Shown: piece by piece, positions 1 to 8,166 of the stretch
Numbering within the stretch: the first letter of the stretch is position 1
How the letters are laid out: each line of letters starts with the position of its first letter
IMG/VR virus record: IMGVR_UViG_3300017613_003240
Coordinates: 1-26,684 of that record
Origin: a virus
DNA: 26,684 bases
Reading direction: 5' to 3' (one strand)
Translations under genes and position numbers: made by a program
The notes under the pieces: model-generated
What the model was told of the DNA's origin: nothing
Database searches by the model: none
Seen by the model: only the letters and a program-made list of their open reading frames with translations

Positions 1-2
1 AG

Positions 3-1145
3 CTCCAGGACTTGCTCTACCTAAAACTCAAGTTCCCTGTCCAGGTCCAGAGGAGTACTCGACGTCCCACTACAGATGTCGACGCTCTGAACCGCCTTGA
101 GTTAAAGACCAAACATCCGATTTTCAAACACATCAAAGACTATCGGAAGTATTCCAAGCTCATTAGCACCTATATCGAGATGAAGCTTGGCGAAAGGAGT
201 AGGATGCACACCTCCTACGACCCTACCGGCACAGTTACTTGGCGTCTATCCTCCTATGAGTCCCATCTGGGAGGAGGCGGCAATCTCCAGAACATCCCGA
301 AGCGTGACGAGGAAGGACGCGAGATTCGGAAGATGTTCGTTCCTGATGAAGGATATGTGATGATTGCTGCAGATCTATCTCAGGCTGAGGATCGCTATGT
401 CAACTGGAAGGCCGGCGACATCAAGGGGATTGAGGACTACCAGGCGGGGAAAGATCCTCATTGGGAGAACTCTATAATGTTCTTCGATCTGGAACCTGGC
501 CTCACCTACAACTCCTCTAACCCTGAGCATTGGAAGATGAGAAACAACCTCACCAAGCACGCTAACCATGCTAACAACTACGACATGGGGCCTCAAAAGT
601 TTAGGGAGCTTCTCCTAAAGGCTGGCTACAATGAGTATACCCTCAACGACTGCAAGGCTCTCCAACAGAAGATCAAACGAAAGAAACCTATGATCGAATC
701 ATGGAAGGCTTGGGTTCGGAACAAGATCACCCAAAATCGTACCCTCGTTACTGCCCTCGGTCGTAAGAGAATCTTCTACGGGAGGATCTCCGATGACCTA
801 TTCCGCCAAGCGTATGCCTTCGATCCCCAGAGCACAATCGGGGAGCTGATGAGCCTGTGCATCAAGAGGTTGCACGAGGAACTCTACGAATTTGGCCTCC
901 GCATCCTGATGAATTCCCACGATGAGGTTATATGCCAGGTACCTATGGGCCAAGAACACAAGTTCATCCCGTTGATGAAGAAGGTAATGGCAATTCCCCT
1001 GGAGGTCACTGACATCTATGGGCAAGTACGAGAGCTTGTGATCCCTGTCGACTTCAAGGTTGGAATGAGTTGGGGAGACTTAGAGGATTACCACTACGAT
1101 GTCCAAATGTTGGACAAAGGAGTTAATGATGACGAAACTGATTGA
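3..1145 (+). CDS. Family A DNA polymerase, polymerase domain (5' partial)
   Basis: This is the C-terminal polymerase domain of a Pol I/T7-type replicative DNA polymerase. The frame is open to the left edge of the window, so the N-terminus, including any 3'-5' exonuclease, lies outside; the first in-frame start-like codon (TTG at 12) is not trusted. Numbering residues from that codon, motif A is ADLSQAEDRY (about 120-129, compare DYSQIELR), a motif B-like stretch with Arg177, Lys182 and Tyr190 follows, and motif C is NSHDEV (about 301-306), giving both metal-binding aspartates. The SSYESHLGGGGNLQNIP segment matches the usual template-binding NLQNIP motif. Motif B is unusual: His stands at Lys+4, where Phe or Tyr is common, and the Arg-Lys spacing is one residue longer than normal. 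The 3' end overlaps the next gene by 17 nt and contains the first copy of a conserved palindrome/ribosome-binding block. Confidence 0.93.
   Translation, partial: LQDLLYLKLKFPVQVQRSTRRPTTDVDALNRLELKTKHPIFKHIKDYRKYSKLISTYIEMKLGERSRMHTSYDPTGTVTWRLSSYESHLGGGGNLQNIPKRDEEGREIRKMFVPDEGYVMIAADLSQAEDRYVNWKAGDIKGIEDYQAGKDPHWENSIMFFDLEPGLTYNSSNPEHWKMRNNLTKHANHANNYDMGPQKFRELLLKAGYNEYTLNDCKALQQKIKRKKPMIESWKAWVRNKITQNRTLVTALGRKRIFYGRISDDLFRQAYAFDPQSTIGELMSLCIKRLHEELYEFGLRILMNSHDEVICQVPMGQEHKFIPLMKKVMAIPLEVTDIYGQVRELVIPVDFKVGMSWGDLEDYHYDVQMLDKGVNDDETD
1093..1123 (+). promoter_or_regulatory. Conserved palindrome-plus-RBS block, copy 1
   Basis: The block reads ACTACGA, then TGTCCAA-ATG-TTGGACA (palindrome with 7-bp arms, 1100-1116), then AAGGAGT. 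It ends exactly 5 nt before the ATG at 1129. The same 31-nt block occurs at 15074-15104 and 25765-25795 on the other strand; 25 of 31 positions are identical in all three, and the distance to the ATG is identical. This copy lies inside the C-terminal coding sequence of the DNA polymerase. It may be an operator, a phage promoter or a short RNA hairpin next to the ribosome binding site; the sequence alone does not decide. Confidence 0.8.
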
Positions 1146-1329
1146 CGATACCGACCTATTAGAGCGTTATTGTAACCTACAAGGCGATACCTACAAAGTC
1201 CTATCGCTTAGTGGTGAGTATGCTTTCCTAATAATGGCAGTAGACGAAGTACGGGGCGTTGGTGCCCTTCACATTGCTCCAATCAAGCAAGTACGGGAGG
1301 GACTGATAGATGAGCGAGAGGAGGTGTGA
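1129..1329 (+). CDS. Small protein of unknown function, 66 aa
   Basis: I do not recognise this protein. It begins MTKLIDDTDLLERY, has a predicted beta-rich middle (YKVLSLSGEYAFLIMAV) and no cysteines beyond one, and no membrane segment. The ATG at 1129 is preferred over the ATG at 1126 and over starts further upstream because the AAAGGAG ribosome binding site (1116-1122) is well spaced from it, and because the two other copies of the upstream conserved block also sit exactly 5 nt before their ATG. It overlaps the end of the DNA polymerase gene by 17 nt and the start of the following helicase-like gene by 20 nt, so it belongs to the replication operon. Confidence 0.75.
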   Translation: MTKLIDDTDLLERYCNLQGDTYKVLSLSGEYAFLIMAVDEVRGVGALHIAPIKQVREGLIDEREEV

Positions 1330-2485
1330 GAATTGGCTAAAGACTCTTGGCCAAGTAGTGGATCGCACCGAAGCCCCAGCTCACTATTGGCTCTGGAGTG
1401 GACTCTTTACTTTGGGAGCTGCGATGGAGCGAAAGGTATGGGTGCCCTATGGACTCGATGACATCTATCCGAACCATTACATCATCTTGGTATCTCCACC
1501 AGGGAAATGTCGCAAGGGAGGACCGATTGCACTCTCGAAGAGGTTCCTTGAGAAGGTACAATGTACAGTTAGCAAGGATTCGACATCTAAGCAGGCACTG
1601 TGTAACGAACTCGCAGCTTCATTTGCTCAGGTCGTGCTGCCTGAAATGGGTACGGTTCAACAGAGCCCTATGGCTGTCATCTCCAAGGAGTTCTCCTCCC
1701 TGCTGAGCGTCGACCCCAAGCAGATGATTGAGTTCCTTACCGACATCTACGACTCTCATGATGTATGGGAATATAGGGTATTAAGTCGTGAACCAGAGAA
1801 ACTCTACGGCCCCTGCGTCGGCCTATTCGCTGCAACCACCCCAACCTACATGGCCAACAACCTGCCCTATGAGGCCTTCGGAGCTGGGTTCTTCTCTCGT
1901 GTAGTCTTTATAATTGGCACCGAGAAGAAGCAGAGAATCCCAAGGCCGATGCTTGACGAGGAGGAGCGATACCTGATGAAAGACCTCGTTCACGACCTGG
2001 GGATTATTCGCCACCTAAGGGGGCCATTCCAATGGGAGGATAAGGCAGGTGAGTACTTCGATGCTTGGTACAATGAGTTGGATGTCAAGTATGCTGAGAT
2101 CAAGGACGAGAGGTTCCACGGGTTCATAGAGAGGGCACACATCTCGGTACTCAAAACCGCTATGTGTATTCGAGTCTCCTATAGTGATGATCTAACCTTC
2201 ACGGTCAACGACATCGGACAGGCTATTGAGGAAGTCAACTCGATATTTCCAACCCTCTCTATGGCCTTTGGCGCTATGGGTAGGAGTGAGAGGAGCCAGG
2301 ACATACAGGACGTGATGAACCAGCTGAAGGTGGTAAGCCCGATCTCGTTCTCACAGCTCCTTGGAGACAACTGGATGAACATGACTTCTCCAGCCCTTCG
2401 TGAGGTGATTGACGTGCTCCAGAAGCGGAAGATGATTCGCTCGGAGTATAGGGCTGATGGCGAGGAGTGGTATTATTGGCTATAA
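1310..2485 (+). CDS. DUF3987-like replicative helicase/ATPase
   Basis: The 391-aa protein resembles DUF3987/RepA-like phage ATPases that act as the helicase part of the replisome and are often encoded beside family A polymerases. An atypical P-loop, SPPGKCRKG, lies at about 62-70; it lacks the standard GK[S/T] but the PPGKCRKG form is what I associate with this phage group. A Walker B-like strand (MAVISKEFSSLL, about 121-132), a sensor strand ending in TTP (about 176-178) and a possible arginine finger (AGFFSRVVFI, about 192-201) follow in the usual order. The C-terminal 80 residues look like a winged-helix domain (ALREVIDVLQKRKMIRSEY). The start ATG has GGGAGGG about 8 nt upstream. No primase zinc finger or TOPRIM is present. 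The helicase role is inferred from family and context. Confidence 0.72.
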   Translation: MSERRCENWLKTLGQVVDRTEAPAHYWLWSGLFTLGAAMERKVWVPYGLDDIYPNHYIILVSPPGKCRKGGPIALSKRFLEKVQCTVSKDSTSKQALCNELAASFAQVVLPEMGTVQQSPMAVISKEFSSLLSVDPKQMIEFLTDIYDSHDVWEYRVLSREPEKLYGPCVGLFAATTPTYMANNLPYEAFGAGFFSRVVFIIGTEKKQRIPRPMLDEEERYLMKDLVHDLGIIRHLRGPFQWEDKAGEYFDAWYNELDVKYAEIKDERFHGFIERAHISVLKTAMCIRVSYSDDLTFTVNDIGQAIEEVNSIFPTLSMAFGAMGRSERSQDIQDVMNQLKVVSPISFSQLLGDNWMNMTSPALREVIDVLQKRKMIRSEYRADGEEWYYWL

Positions 2486-2543
2486 GAAAGATGGAACTTA
2501 ACAACCATAACCAAATTTTTACTCGGCCACAAGGAGGATAAGG

Positions 2544-2882
2544 ATGAGCAAACTAATCTATATAGCAGGCCCATACGAGGGTGGCGACACGATCATCAAC
2601 GTGAGAAATGCTATTGATATGGCGATGAAGCTTAACGACAACGGGCATGCCTGCATAGTGCCCCACCTGAACCACTTCGTGCATATGCTGTACCCAAGAC
2701 CACGCAGCTATTGGATGGGTCTATGCAGGAACATAGTACCTTACTGTGACACATTGCTCAGGCTGGTGGGAGACTCTCCAGGAGCAGACGAGGAGACAGA
2801 GCTGGCAGAGGAGTGTGGAATGGAAGTAATAGAAGAGCTAAAATTGAGGGCGAAAATGGGAGGAAGAGGAGGAAGCCTCTAA
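2544..2882 (+). CDS. DUF4406 / nucleoside 2-deoxyribosyltransferase-like protein
   Basis: This 112-aa protein has the N-terminal signature KLIYIAGPYEG of DUF4406 proteins, which share the nucleoside 2-deoxyribosyltransferase fold, and the C-terminal GADEETELAEECG segment where the family keeps its conserved acidic residues. Members are common in phage replication regions and are thought to act on nucleotides or nucleosides, but the activity of most is untested, so the biochemical role here is an inference. A strong AAGGAGG (2531-2537) lies 6 nt before the ATG. The gene follows the helicase-like gene after a 58-nt spacer, the longest gap on this arm, and its stop overlaps the next start as TAATG. 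Confidence 0.75.
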   Translation: MSKLIYIAGPYEGGDTIINVRNAIDMAMKLNDNGHACIVPHLNHFVHMLYPRPRSYWMGLCRNIVPYCDTLLRLVGDSPGADEETELAEECGMEVIEELKLRAKMGGRGGSL

Positions 2883-3064
2883 TGAAAAGAAGACTTAAAG
2901 CAGTGCTGAGTTTTTGGGTAGCAATACTTGCGGTGATGAGTGCAGTAGCTATTGTTTTCGGCTTGCTCTCATGTACTCACCCTTTAGTGGTACCAATCGC
3001 AGTAGGTGTCCTTATATTTGTCTCTTTCAGCTATGTAATATGGAAAGGCGAAGACGAAGACTAA
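2882..3064 (+). CDS. Small membrane protein, 60 aa
   Basis: The protein begins MKRRLKAVLSFW and has two predicted transmembrane helices, about residues 9-28 (WVAILAVMSAVAIVFGLL) and 35-54 (LVVPIAVGVLIFVSFSYVIW), with basic residues at the N-terminus and acidic ones (GEDED) at the C-terminus. I chose the ATG at 2882 because it overlaps the stop of the previous gene as TAATG, which suggests translational coupling; a longer reading from 2813 would run through the previous gene. No function is recognisable; a two-helix layout would also fit a holin-like protein, but the position next to replication genes gives no support for that. Its stop codon overlaps that of the convergent gene on the - strand. 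Confidence 0.65.
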   Translation: MKRRLKAVLSFWVAILAVMSAVAIVFGLLSCTHPLVVPIAVGVLIFVSFSYVIWKGEDED

Positions 3065-6000
3065 GGTCTCATAACCTCCTCAAAGATCTTCTTCGCTTCC
3101 TTAACTGTGAGCTTGGGCCTCTTACGAGCTGCACGGCCAACGAGTTCCTTGGCCTTCCTGGCTCTAAAGCCCTGGCTCATAGCCGCTTTGGTGAGATCAA
3201 AGGGTTTGAACTTAATACCAGTGGCGTAGCTGAGAGCGGAGTAGAGGCCTTGATCACTCTCCGCCACCAGACTTCCTGCCTGCGGGTATGCTCTCTCCCA
3301 ATCGTTGAGAAAGGGGAAGGCGGTTTGGAGGGCATGCTTCCATTGAGGATCCATCCCCAACACAAGCTTCCCAGTCCTACTATCTCGGATTGGCTCCACT
3401 CCTGCGTACTTGTGCAACCAGTTGGGCATCCAAGTGACATAGAAGGGAGCTATAGACTTCTGCCCAGGCTCCGATAGCTTCCCCACCTTTGGCCAGGTAC
3501 GCACGTTCATACCTATCTGAATCATAGTCCAGACAGGAGTGAGGGCTGAGATCCATGTGTTAAGTCTCCACATCGTGTTTAGGTCGTCGGGTGGTAAGTC
3601 CAGCTTGGCATAGATAGGGTTGTCGTTGGTGGTAGTCCAAGGTGTTCTCCTGAAGTTGTCTTCCTTCATCCAGTTGTATCGCATGAGCTGTTCCTCGGTA
3701 GGTGAAGCTGCACTATCCGGCCAGAGCTGCATCCCATGATCCGTAGCAGTACTGATGTCTCCCATCCGAGCATACTTCCAAGGCTTGGTAGCAACCATCT
3801 CCAGTTGGAGAGGAATGTTCTTACGGAGCCAGGTGTAGAAGGGAAAGATCCTCTTCATTGTCCTACGCTCGAACTCGGTTAGCTCAGTGTAGTCGAACAG
3901 ATACTTCCTCACATGGGCTGCTGCCTTCTCAATTTTAGCGGTATTGCCCTTCGCTCCCTTCGTGATCCCGAGCTTCTTCATCTGATCTATGAAGACACCG
4001 AGACGAGCCGTGTCCTCCACTCCAGTACCGAACTTCCTACCCGCCCTGCTGAGAGTTTGAAAAGGATTCCAAGGTTGCTCTCCTACCCCTACCTTACGAG
4101 CGAGGGCTCCCCTCGTCTCCACTATGTGAAGCTCCCTCTGAGCAAGTGTCGGTACATCTCCACCCATCCAACCATAGGCTCGGACTCCATGCCTGTCTGC
4201 AATACGAAGGAGTTCCTCTGCCGCAAACCCTTCAATCTTACGCCCAGTCTTGAGCTGGATGGTTGCTGCCTCCGCAAGTCGCTGTGGAATCTTGGCTGCA
4301 TTAACGTCTCCAAGATACATCTGCCAGGTGTTAGAGATTGCGTTCCTCATATGGAAGGGCCACCTCATACTGGTCGCCATTGACTTCCACATATGCACAG
4401 CCTTGTCCATCGCCCCGATGAAGGCCTTGGTCGATGCATCTGTACTGAATACCTTGAAAGTTTCCTTGATCTCCTTAGCGTACTCACTCGGTAAGATGTG
4501 TACGGTGTCACCTGCTCCACCTTTAACCAGGGTTGCAGCCTGCTCTGGGTTCAACTCAATGACTCCTCTACCCTTCATCTTCTTGAAAAGTTGAAAGAGA
4601 GTATCCTCTTGACCCAACTCCTTCGCAACACTCTCTACCCCACTCTCCTCGACTGCCTTCAAGGTACGCCTTAACTCCTTAAAGAACATCCCCTTCATGC
4701 GAGGAGAACGTAGGTTGGTAGTGGCTGTGACAAAGGAGAAACCCTTGGGGATTAGTAACCTGTAGGCATTGTCCAAATCCTGGATGTCTGCAAGATCTAC
4801 TCCCTTCCCCAACAGTGCCTCGATATTATCTGCGTGCTTCATTGCTCTGGCAGCTCTCGATCCAAGCTGTTCAGTGTATAGGTCACTTAGCTTAACACCA
4901 AATTCACTGAGGGAAGTGTCAATGAACTGCTTCCAGGCGATAGCACTCTCACCAACCATCTTTCGGATAGCGTAGCCTCGGAACCAATTGTCGACAGGTA
5001 CAATGTCCTTCAGAGGCCCACCCTTGAGCCAGTCCTCATGGATAACCTTCTTCGCCTCCTCGGTCGTCTTGAAATGCTTAGCCTTCCCATAGAATGGATC
5101 AGCCCTGTAGCCCATCTTAGTGAAGAACCCAGTTTGCTTCTTGGACATGAGCTTTCCACCCTTCTCTACGAGCTTCCCATACTCGTAGATACCAGGGAAG
5201 TAGTCGTCAATGAGTTTCTTCTCGTCGAGGATACCATGCTTGACCTCCCTCTTAGCAATCTCGCCAAACCCCTCCACGATGTCGTCAAAGTGCTTCTGGT
5301 ACTCTGGCAACACCTCCTCGGCCAGCCCCATCTGCCTTAGACGAATCAGCTCCGCAGCTGCAACGTTCGGATCTTGGCCAAGCCCCTTGGCTACCTTCCT
5401 GAAGTCATCCCAGCGTTGGATAAACTCTCGTCTTGACAACCTACGGATGTCGTTGAGCTTGCGTTGTAGATCTCCATATAGCTCATAGGCCCCAGGCACT
5501 CTCCGAAGGGTATGCCCAGGTATGAACCTCTCCAACTGTCGACTGATAGCAGGAGCCTCAGCGACCTTCCTCCCAACTGTCTTCATGATCTTAGTGGTCT
5601 TGGTCAAATCATCTGCAGCTTTGAGGAGGTCAGGAAGTTTCAACAACCTACCTATCTTCCCATACCAAGCCATTGGAGCGAAGTTGATAGGATCAGCAAC
5701 TATATCTAGGCCAAGCCCCATCGGAACCTCTACCCAAGGATGTCTTCCAGGGATCACCCTCTCCATCACGTCAATCCAGGAGCCCTTGGTCTCTCCCTTG
5801 AGGCCCTTCCAGGCTGCCGGCAAGATCGGCTCTCCCTTTTCATAGGCCTCATAGGCTCCTACCACAGAGTACTGTCCTCTTGCAAAGAGATCCAACGTCT
5901 TCATGAGGAATCCCATCTCCTCCGTATCCGCCATCCTATTGTCTTGGAGTTCTCTGCTAAAATTCACCGGTGCGACCTTGTCAAGGGCCTTGTCTCGATT

Positions 6001-6087
6001 CTTCAAAAGGTCGAGCGTTGTCCTATCTTTGGACAATCCTCGGTAATCGGGATGCCCAGCTAACTCCATCACTCTCTCGATTCCCAT
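3061..6087 (-). CDS. Large internal virion / DNA ejection protein candidate, 1008 aa
   Basis: This is the last and among the largest genes of the late operon, placed like gp16 in T7-type phages, which is packaged inside the capsid and ejected into the cell to form the DNA channel. The protein is basic, mostly helical, and rich in amphipathic segments. Its C-terminal half holds a segment that I recognise from large virion proteins of other environmental phages (IFPFYTWLRKNIPLQLEM, about 745-762). Unlike T7 gp16, its N-terminus (MGIERVMELAGHPDYRGLSK) shows no lytic transglycosylase motif. The ATG overlaps the stop of the upstream gene as TAATG. The gene ends with a TAG whose bases overlap the stop of the convergent + strand gene. 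The internal virion role is inferred from size, order and composition. Confidence 0.6.
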   Translation of the reverse strand: MGIERVMELAGHPDYRGLSKDRTTLDLLKNRDKALDKVAPVNFSRELQDNRMADTEEMGFLMKTLDLFARGQYSVVGAYEAYEKGEPILPAAWKGLKGETKGSWIDVMERVIPGRHPWVEVPMGLGLDIVADPINFAPMAWYGKIGRLLKLPDLLKAADDLTKTTKIMKTVGRKVAEAPAISRQLERFIPGHTLRRVPGAYELYGDLQRKLNDIRRLSRREFIQRWDDFRKVAKGLGQDPNVAAAELIRLRQMGLAEEVLPEYQKHFDDIVEGFGEIAKREVKHGILDEKKLIDDYFPGIYEYGKLVEKGGKLMSKKQTGFFTKMGYRADPFYGKAKHFKTTEEAKKVIHEDWLKGGPLKDIVPVDNWFRGYAIRKMVGESAIAWKQFIDTSLSEFGVKLSDLYTEQLGSRAARAMKHADNIEALLGKGVDLADIQDLDNAYRLLIPKGFSFVTATTNLRSPRMKGMFFKELRRTLKAVEESGVESVAKELGQEDTLFQLFKKMKGRGVIELNPEQAATLVKGGAGDTVHILPSEYAKEIKETFKVFSTDASTKAFIGAMDKAVHMWKSMATSMRWPFHMRNAISNTWQMYLGDVNAAKIPQRLAEAATIQLKTGRKIEGFAAEELLRIADRHGVRAYGWMGGDVPTLAQRELHIVETRGALARKVGVGEQPWNPFQTLSRAGRKFGTGVEDTARLGVFIDQMKKLGITKGAKGNTAKIEKAAAHVRKYLFDYTELTEFERRTMKRIFPFYTWLRKNIPLQLEMVATKPWKYARMGDISTATDHGMQLWPDSAASPTEEQLMRYNWMKEDNFRRTPWTTTNDNPIYAKLDLPPDDLNTMWRLNTWISALTPVWTMIQIGMNVRTWPKVGKLSEPGQKSIAPFYVTWMPNWLHKYAGVEPIRDSRTGKLVLGMDPQWKHALQTAFPFLNDWERAYPQAGSLVAESDQGLYSALSYATGIKFKPFDLTKAAMSQGFRARKAKELVGRAARKRPKLTVKEAKKIFEEVMRP

Positions 6088-7448
6088 TACTTATACTTAC
6101 CCTCCAGGAATTCCTGCACACGCTTGTGGTAGACAGGATTTATCTTGATACCTCCAGTTTCACCGCCTGCTCCTGGTTCTTGATCAGCGATGTAGCCCCA
6201 GTCCTTCTTCTCCTTTCTGATGGGCTTTGCCTTAGGCTGATAGGAGATACCTTCCGGTGTCTGCAACAACTCGTATTCCTTAGGTGCCTTTATCGGGGTC
6301 TCGATCGAAACCTCACCTGCTACCTGAGGCCCCCTGTAGTTCTCGGTCATAATGCTCAAGCCATCGAGTGCATTGAGTTTATGCTTCCCCCAGAAGTTAA
6401 AGTAGACCTCCCGTTTTATGGCATCATGCCAGGAAGGAACATCAAGACCTGGGCGATTTTTGAGATCCTCTTCGAAGGCCTGAACAAAGACGTCGGCATA
6501 CTCATCTGTTGACATCAGTGGCATCTCCAGTTTCTTACGTATCCCTTCTGTCCTCAGAGCAACTGTCCTCTTCCTCGATTCCTCATCAATCCCCATTTCG
6601 GCAAGCGAGTTCTCGAACCATTCTAACTCCTTCCCTACACGCTCAAGGTACTTGGCCTCGAGAGAAGCAGCTATCCTCTCACGTCCCTCCTCCTGCTTTC
6701 CTGGATCTCCCGACTCAATACCATCTTGAAAGGTCAGGACTCCGTGGTTGAGAGAGTTCATCACACCAGACACCGTCTTGGTTTCTGCAAGCACATCCTG
6801 ATGATGTTGATGGATACGCTCATCGAACTCCTTCACGAGCTCAGTGACCTCAGGTGCCGTCTTGTTTAACTCGACGCTGTTGATCACAGTCCCACCCGTA
6901 CCAACCATTCGCAGAACAGTATGACCACTCTTTCCAATATCTGCCTTGACCGTATGAACCTTATTACCAGCCATAGTAGCCATCGCCGTCTTGTTGTATG
7001 TGTCGAGGAAAGACATTACCTCCTTCAGCTCCACGAATGGGAACTTAGCAGCGATAGCAGTAGCTCCTCCCGTATACTGCTTAAAGGCTTTCTCTGGATC
7101 ACTGAGGTCAACTGTTCCAATGAGATCAGATATCTCACTAAGAGCAGCACCATAACCTGCCTTCCTCGCCTCAGCCTCATCGAGCTGTATGTGAGCAAGT
7201 TTGCTTGTTACAGCAGCGGCATCAAGTCGTAGGTTACGGAGACCCTCCTCATCCTGGTACACCTTCATAGTGTGAGCCCATTGCCTATCCATGGAGTCCT
7301 TTGCAACTTGGGCCTGTGCCTCCTGGAAGGCGAACTGTCTCTCCCACTGAGTGTTAATGCGAGCCTGTCTTCGCTCGATCAAGGCTACCTGTGCATAGCC
7401 CTTGGCGAAGCTACTGGCTGCGTTTACTGCACCAACAAAACCTTCCAT
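6087..7448 (-). CDS. Helical virion protein, candidate internal virion protein (gp15 position), 453 aa
   Basis: The 453-aa protein is predicted to be mostly alpha-helical with long coiled-coil-like stretches, for instance a Gln/Arg-rich region about 20-60 (INTQWERQFAFQEAQAQV) and a charged region about 240-320. The first residues (MEGFVGAVNAASSFAKGYAQ) are small and weakly hydrophobic. It stands between a small Gly-rich membrane-interacting protein and the 1008-aa protein, the position of gp15 in T7-like phages, and is the right kind of protein, although shorter than T7 gp15. No enzymatic motif is visible. Start: ATG at 7448 with AGGAGGTGAACT upstream (core AGGAGG). Stop overlaps the next ATG as TAATG. 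Function is inferred from order alone. Confidence 0.6.
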   Translation of the reverse strand: MEGFVGAVNAASSFAKGYAQVALIERRQARINTQWERQFAFQEAQAQVAKDSMDRQWAHTMKVYQDEEGLRNLRLDAAAVTSKLAHIQLDEAEARKAGYGAALSEISDLIGTVDLSDPEKAFKQYTGGATAIAAKFPFVELKEVMSFLDTYNKTAMATMAGNKVHTVKADIGKSGHTVLRMVGTGGTVINSVELNKTAPEVTELVKEFDERIHQHHQDVLAETKTVSGVMNSLNHGVLTFQDGIESGDPGKQEEGRERIAASLEAKYLERVGKELEWFENSLAEMGIDEESRKRTVALRTEGIRKKLEMPLMSTDEYADVFVQAFEEDLKNRPGLDVPSWHDAIKREVYFNFWGKHKLNALDGLSIMTENYRGPQVAGEVSIETPIKAPKEYELLQTPEGISYQPKAKPIRKEKKDWGYIADQEPGAGGETGGIKINPVYHKRVQEFLEGKYK

Positions 7449-7458
7449 AGTTCACCTC

Positions 7459-8166
7459 CTAAGCGGACTTAGTCCAGTCCTCTATCTCATAGGTAGAGGG
7501 TTCAAGATAGTATGGCAACTGCCCTCCTGATTTGGCCAAGGTACTCTTTGTGTCTGGAGTAGTATCAGATTTATCCATCATACTAAGAGCGAGCATCTGC
7601 CCAAAGCCGGAGAGATCCACCGAGGGAGTGCTGGTTGCCTGCATATAGGTACCCCAATCTACCTGACCCATACCCTTATAGGGTTCCGGCGGCTTTCTAA
7701 GTCCAAGCCTCTGCTCTCTTGCTTTCGCAGCAATACCTGTATGAATAGTAGTAAGCTGTCCCTCAAAGGCCTCTGTAAGATCCATAAGTGCTCTATCCTG
7801 AATCCCACCAGTCCGACCCCTTCGCCTAAGACTTTGCTTGAGTGACGTACGAGCTCCTCCAAATGCCTTCTCCAGACCTTCCTTTGCTCCGGCATACTCA
7901 GGGTGTCCGGTTGGATCTGCGATCAGTGCATCCAGGTAGGCAAGGTTCTTCTCGTAGACTTCCTTGGCTGACCCATACTTCGCTATGTCAGCCTTGTACT
8001 TTCTCTCCGCCTCTGCCTCAGCCTTAGCTATCTGCTTCTGCTGTATGCCGTACTGTTGGCTATACTGTTTCGCAGATTGCTTACCTGCCTTCTTGCTACC
8101 GAATATACCTGCGCCGAGCCCAAGTCCTCCAAGCGCAAGCGTCCCTATTTGAAATCCTGTACACAT
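7459..8166 (-). CDS. Small internal virion protein candidate (gp14 position), 235 aa
   Basis: The N-terminus MCTGFQIGTLALGGLGLGAGIFGSK is a Gly/Leu-rich hydrophobic stretch that could insert in a membrane, followed by a charged, Gln-rich coiled coil (about 28-100: SAKQYSQQYGIQQKQ, AEAEAERKYKADIAKY) and a basic Gly/Arg patch (LRRRGRTGG, about 113-121). This plan, a short hydrophobic head plus helical body, is common for small ejection proteins of podoviruses, and the gene sits first in a run of three candidate internal virion proteins. The start ATG at 8166 overlaps the stop of the GNAT gene (TAATG) and has AAGGAGGAATTC upstream. The ejection role is inferred. Confidence 0.6.
   Translation of the reverse strand: MCTGFQIGTLALGGLGLGAGIFGSKKAGKQSAKQYSQQYGIQQKQIAKAEAEAERKYKADIAKYGSAKEVYEKNLAYLDALIADPTGHPEYAGAKEGLEKAFGGARTSLKQSLRRRGRTGGIQDRALMDLTEAFEGQLTTIHTGIAAKAREQRLGLRKPPEPYKGMGQVDWGTYMQATSTPSVDLSGFGQMLALSMMDKSDTTPDTKSTLAKSGGQLPYYLEPSTYEIEDWTKSA

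Noticed and set aside
3061-6087. T7 gp16-like lytic transglycosylase function for the 1008-aa protein
   Set aside because: No catalytic Glu motif of the SLT type is visible near the N-terminus, so only the positional analogy is kept.
5970-6512. Open frame on the + strand across the junction of two ejection-type genes
   Set aside because: Composition is that of a complement frame of helical, Lys/Glu-rich proteins, and it conflicts with a TAATG-coupled gene pair.
7466-7476. Short inverted repeat GGAC-TTA-GTCC as another copy of the palindrome family
   Set aside because: Only four bases pair, it lies in the end of a coding region, and it lacks the flanking block and the following start codon.
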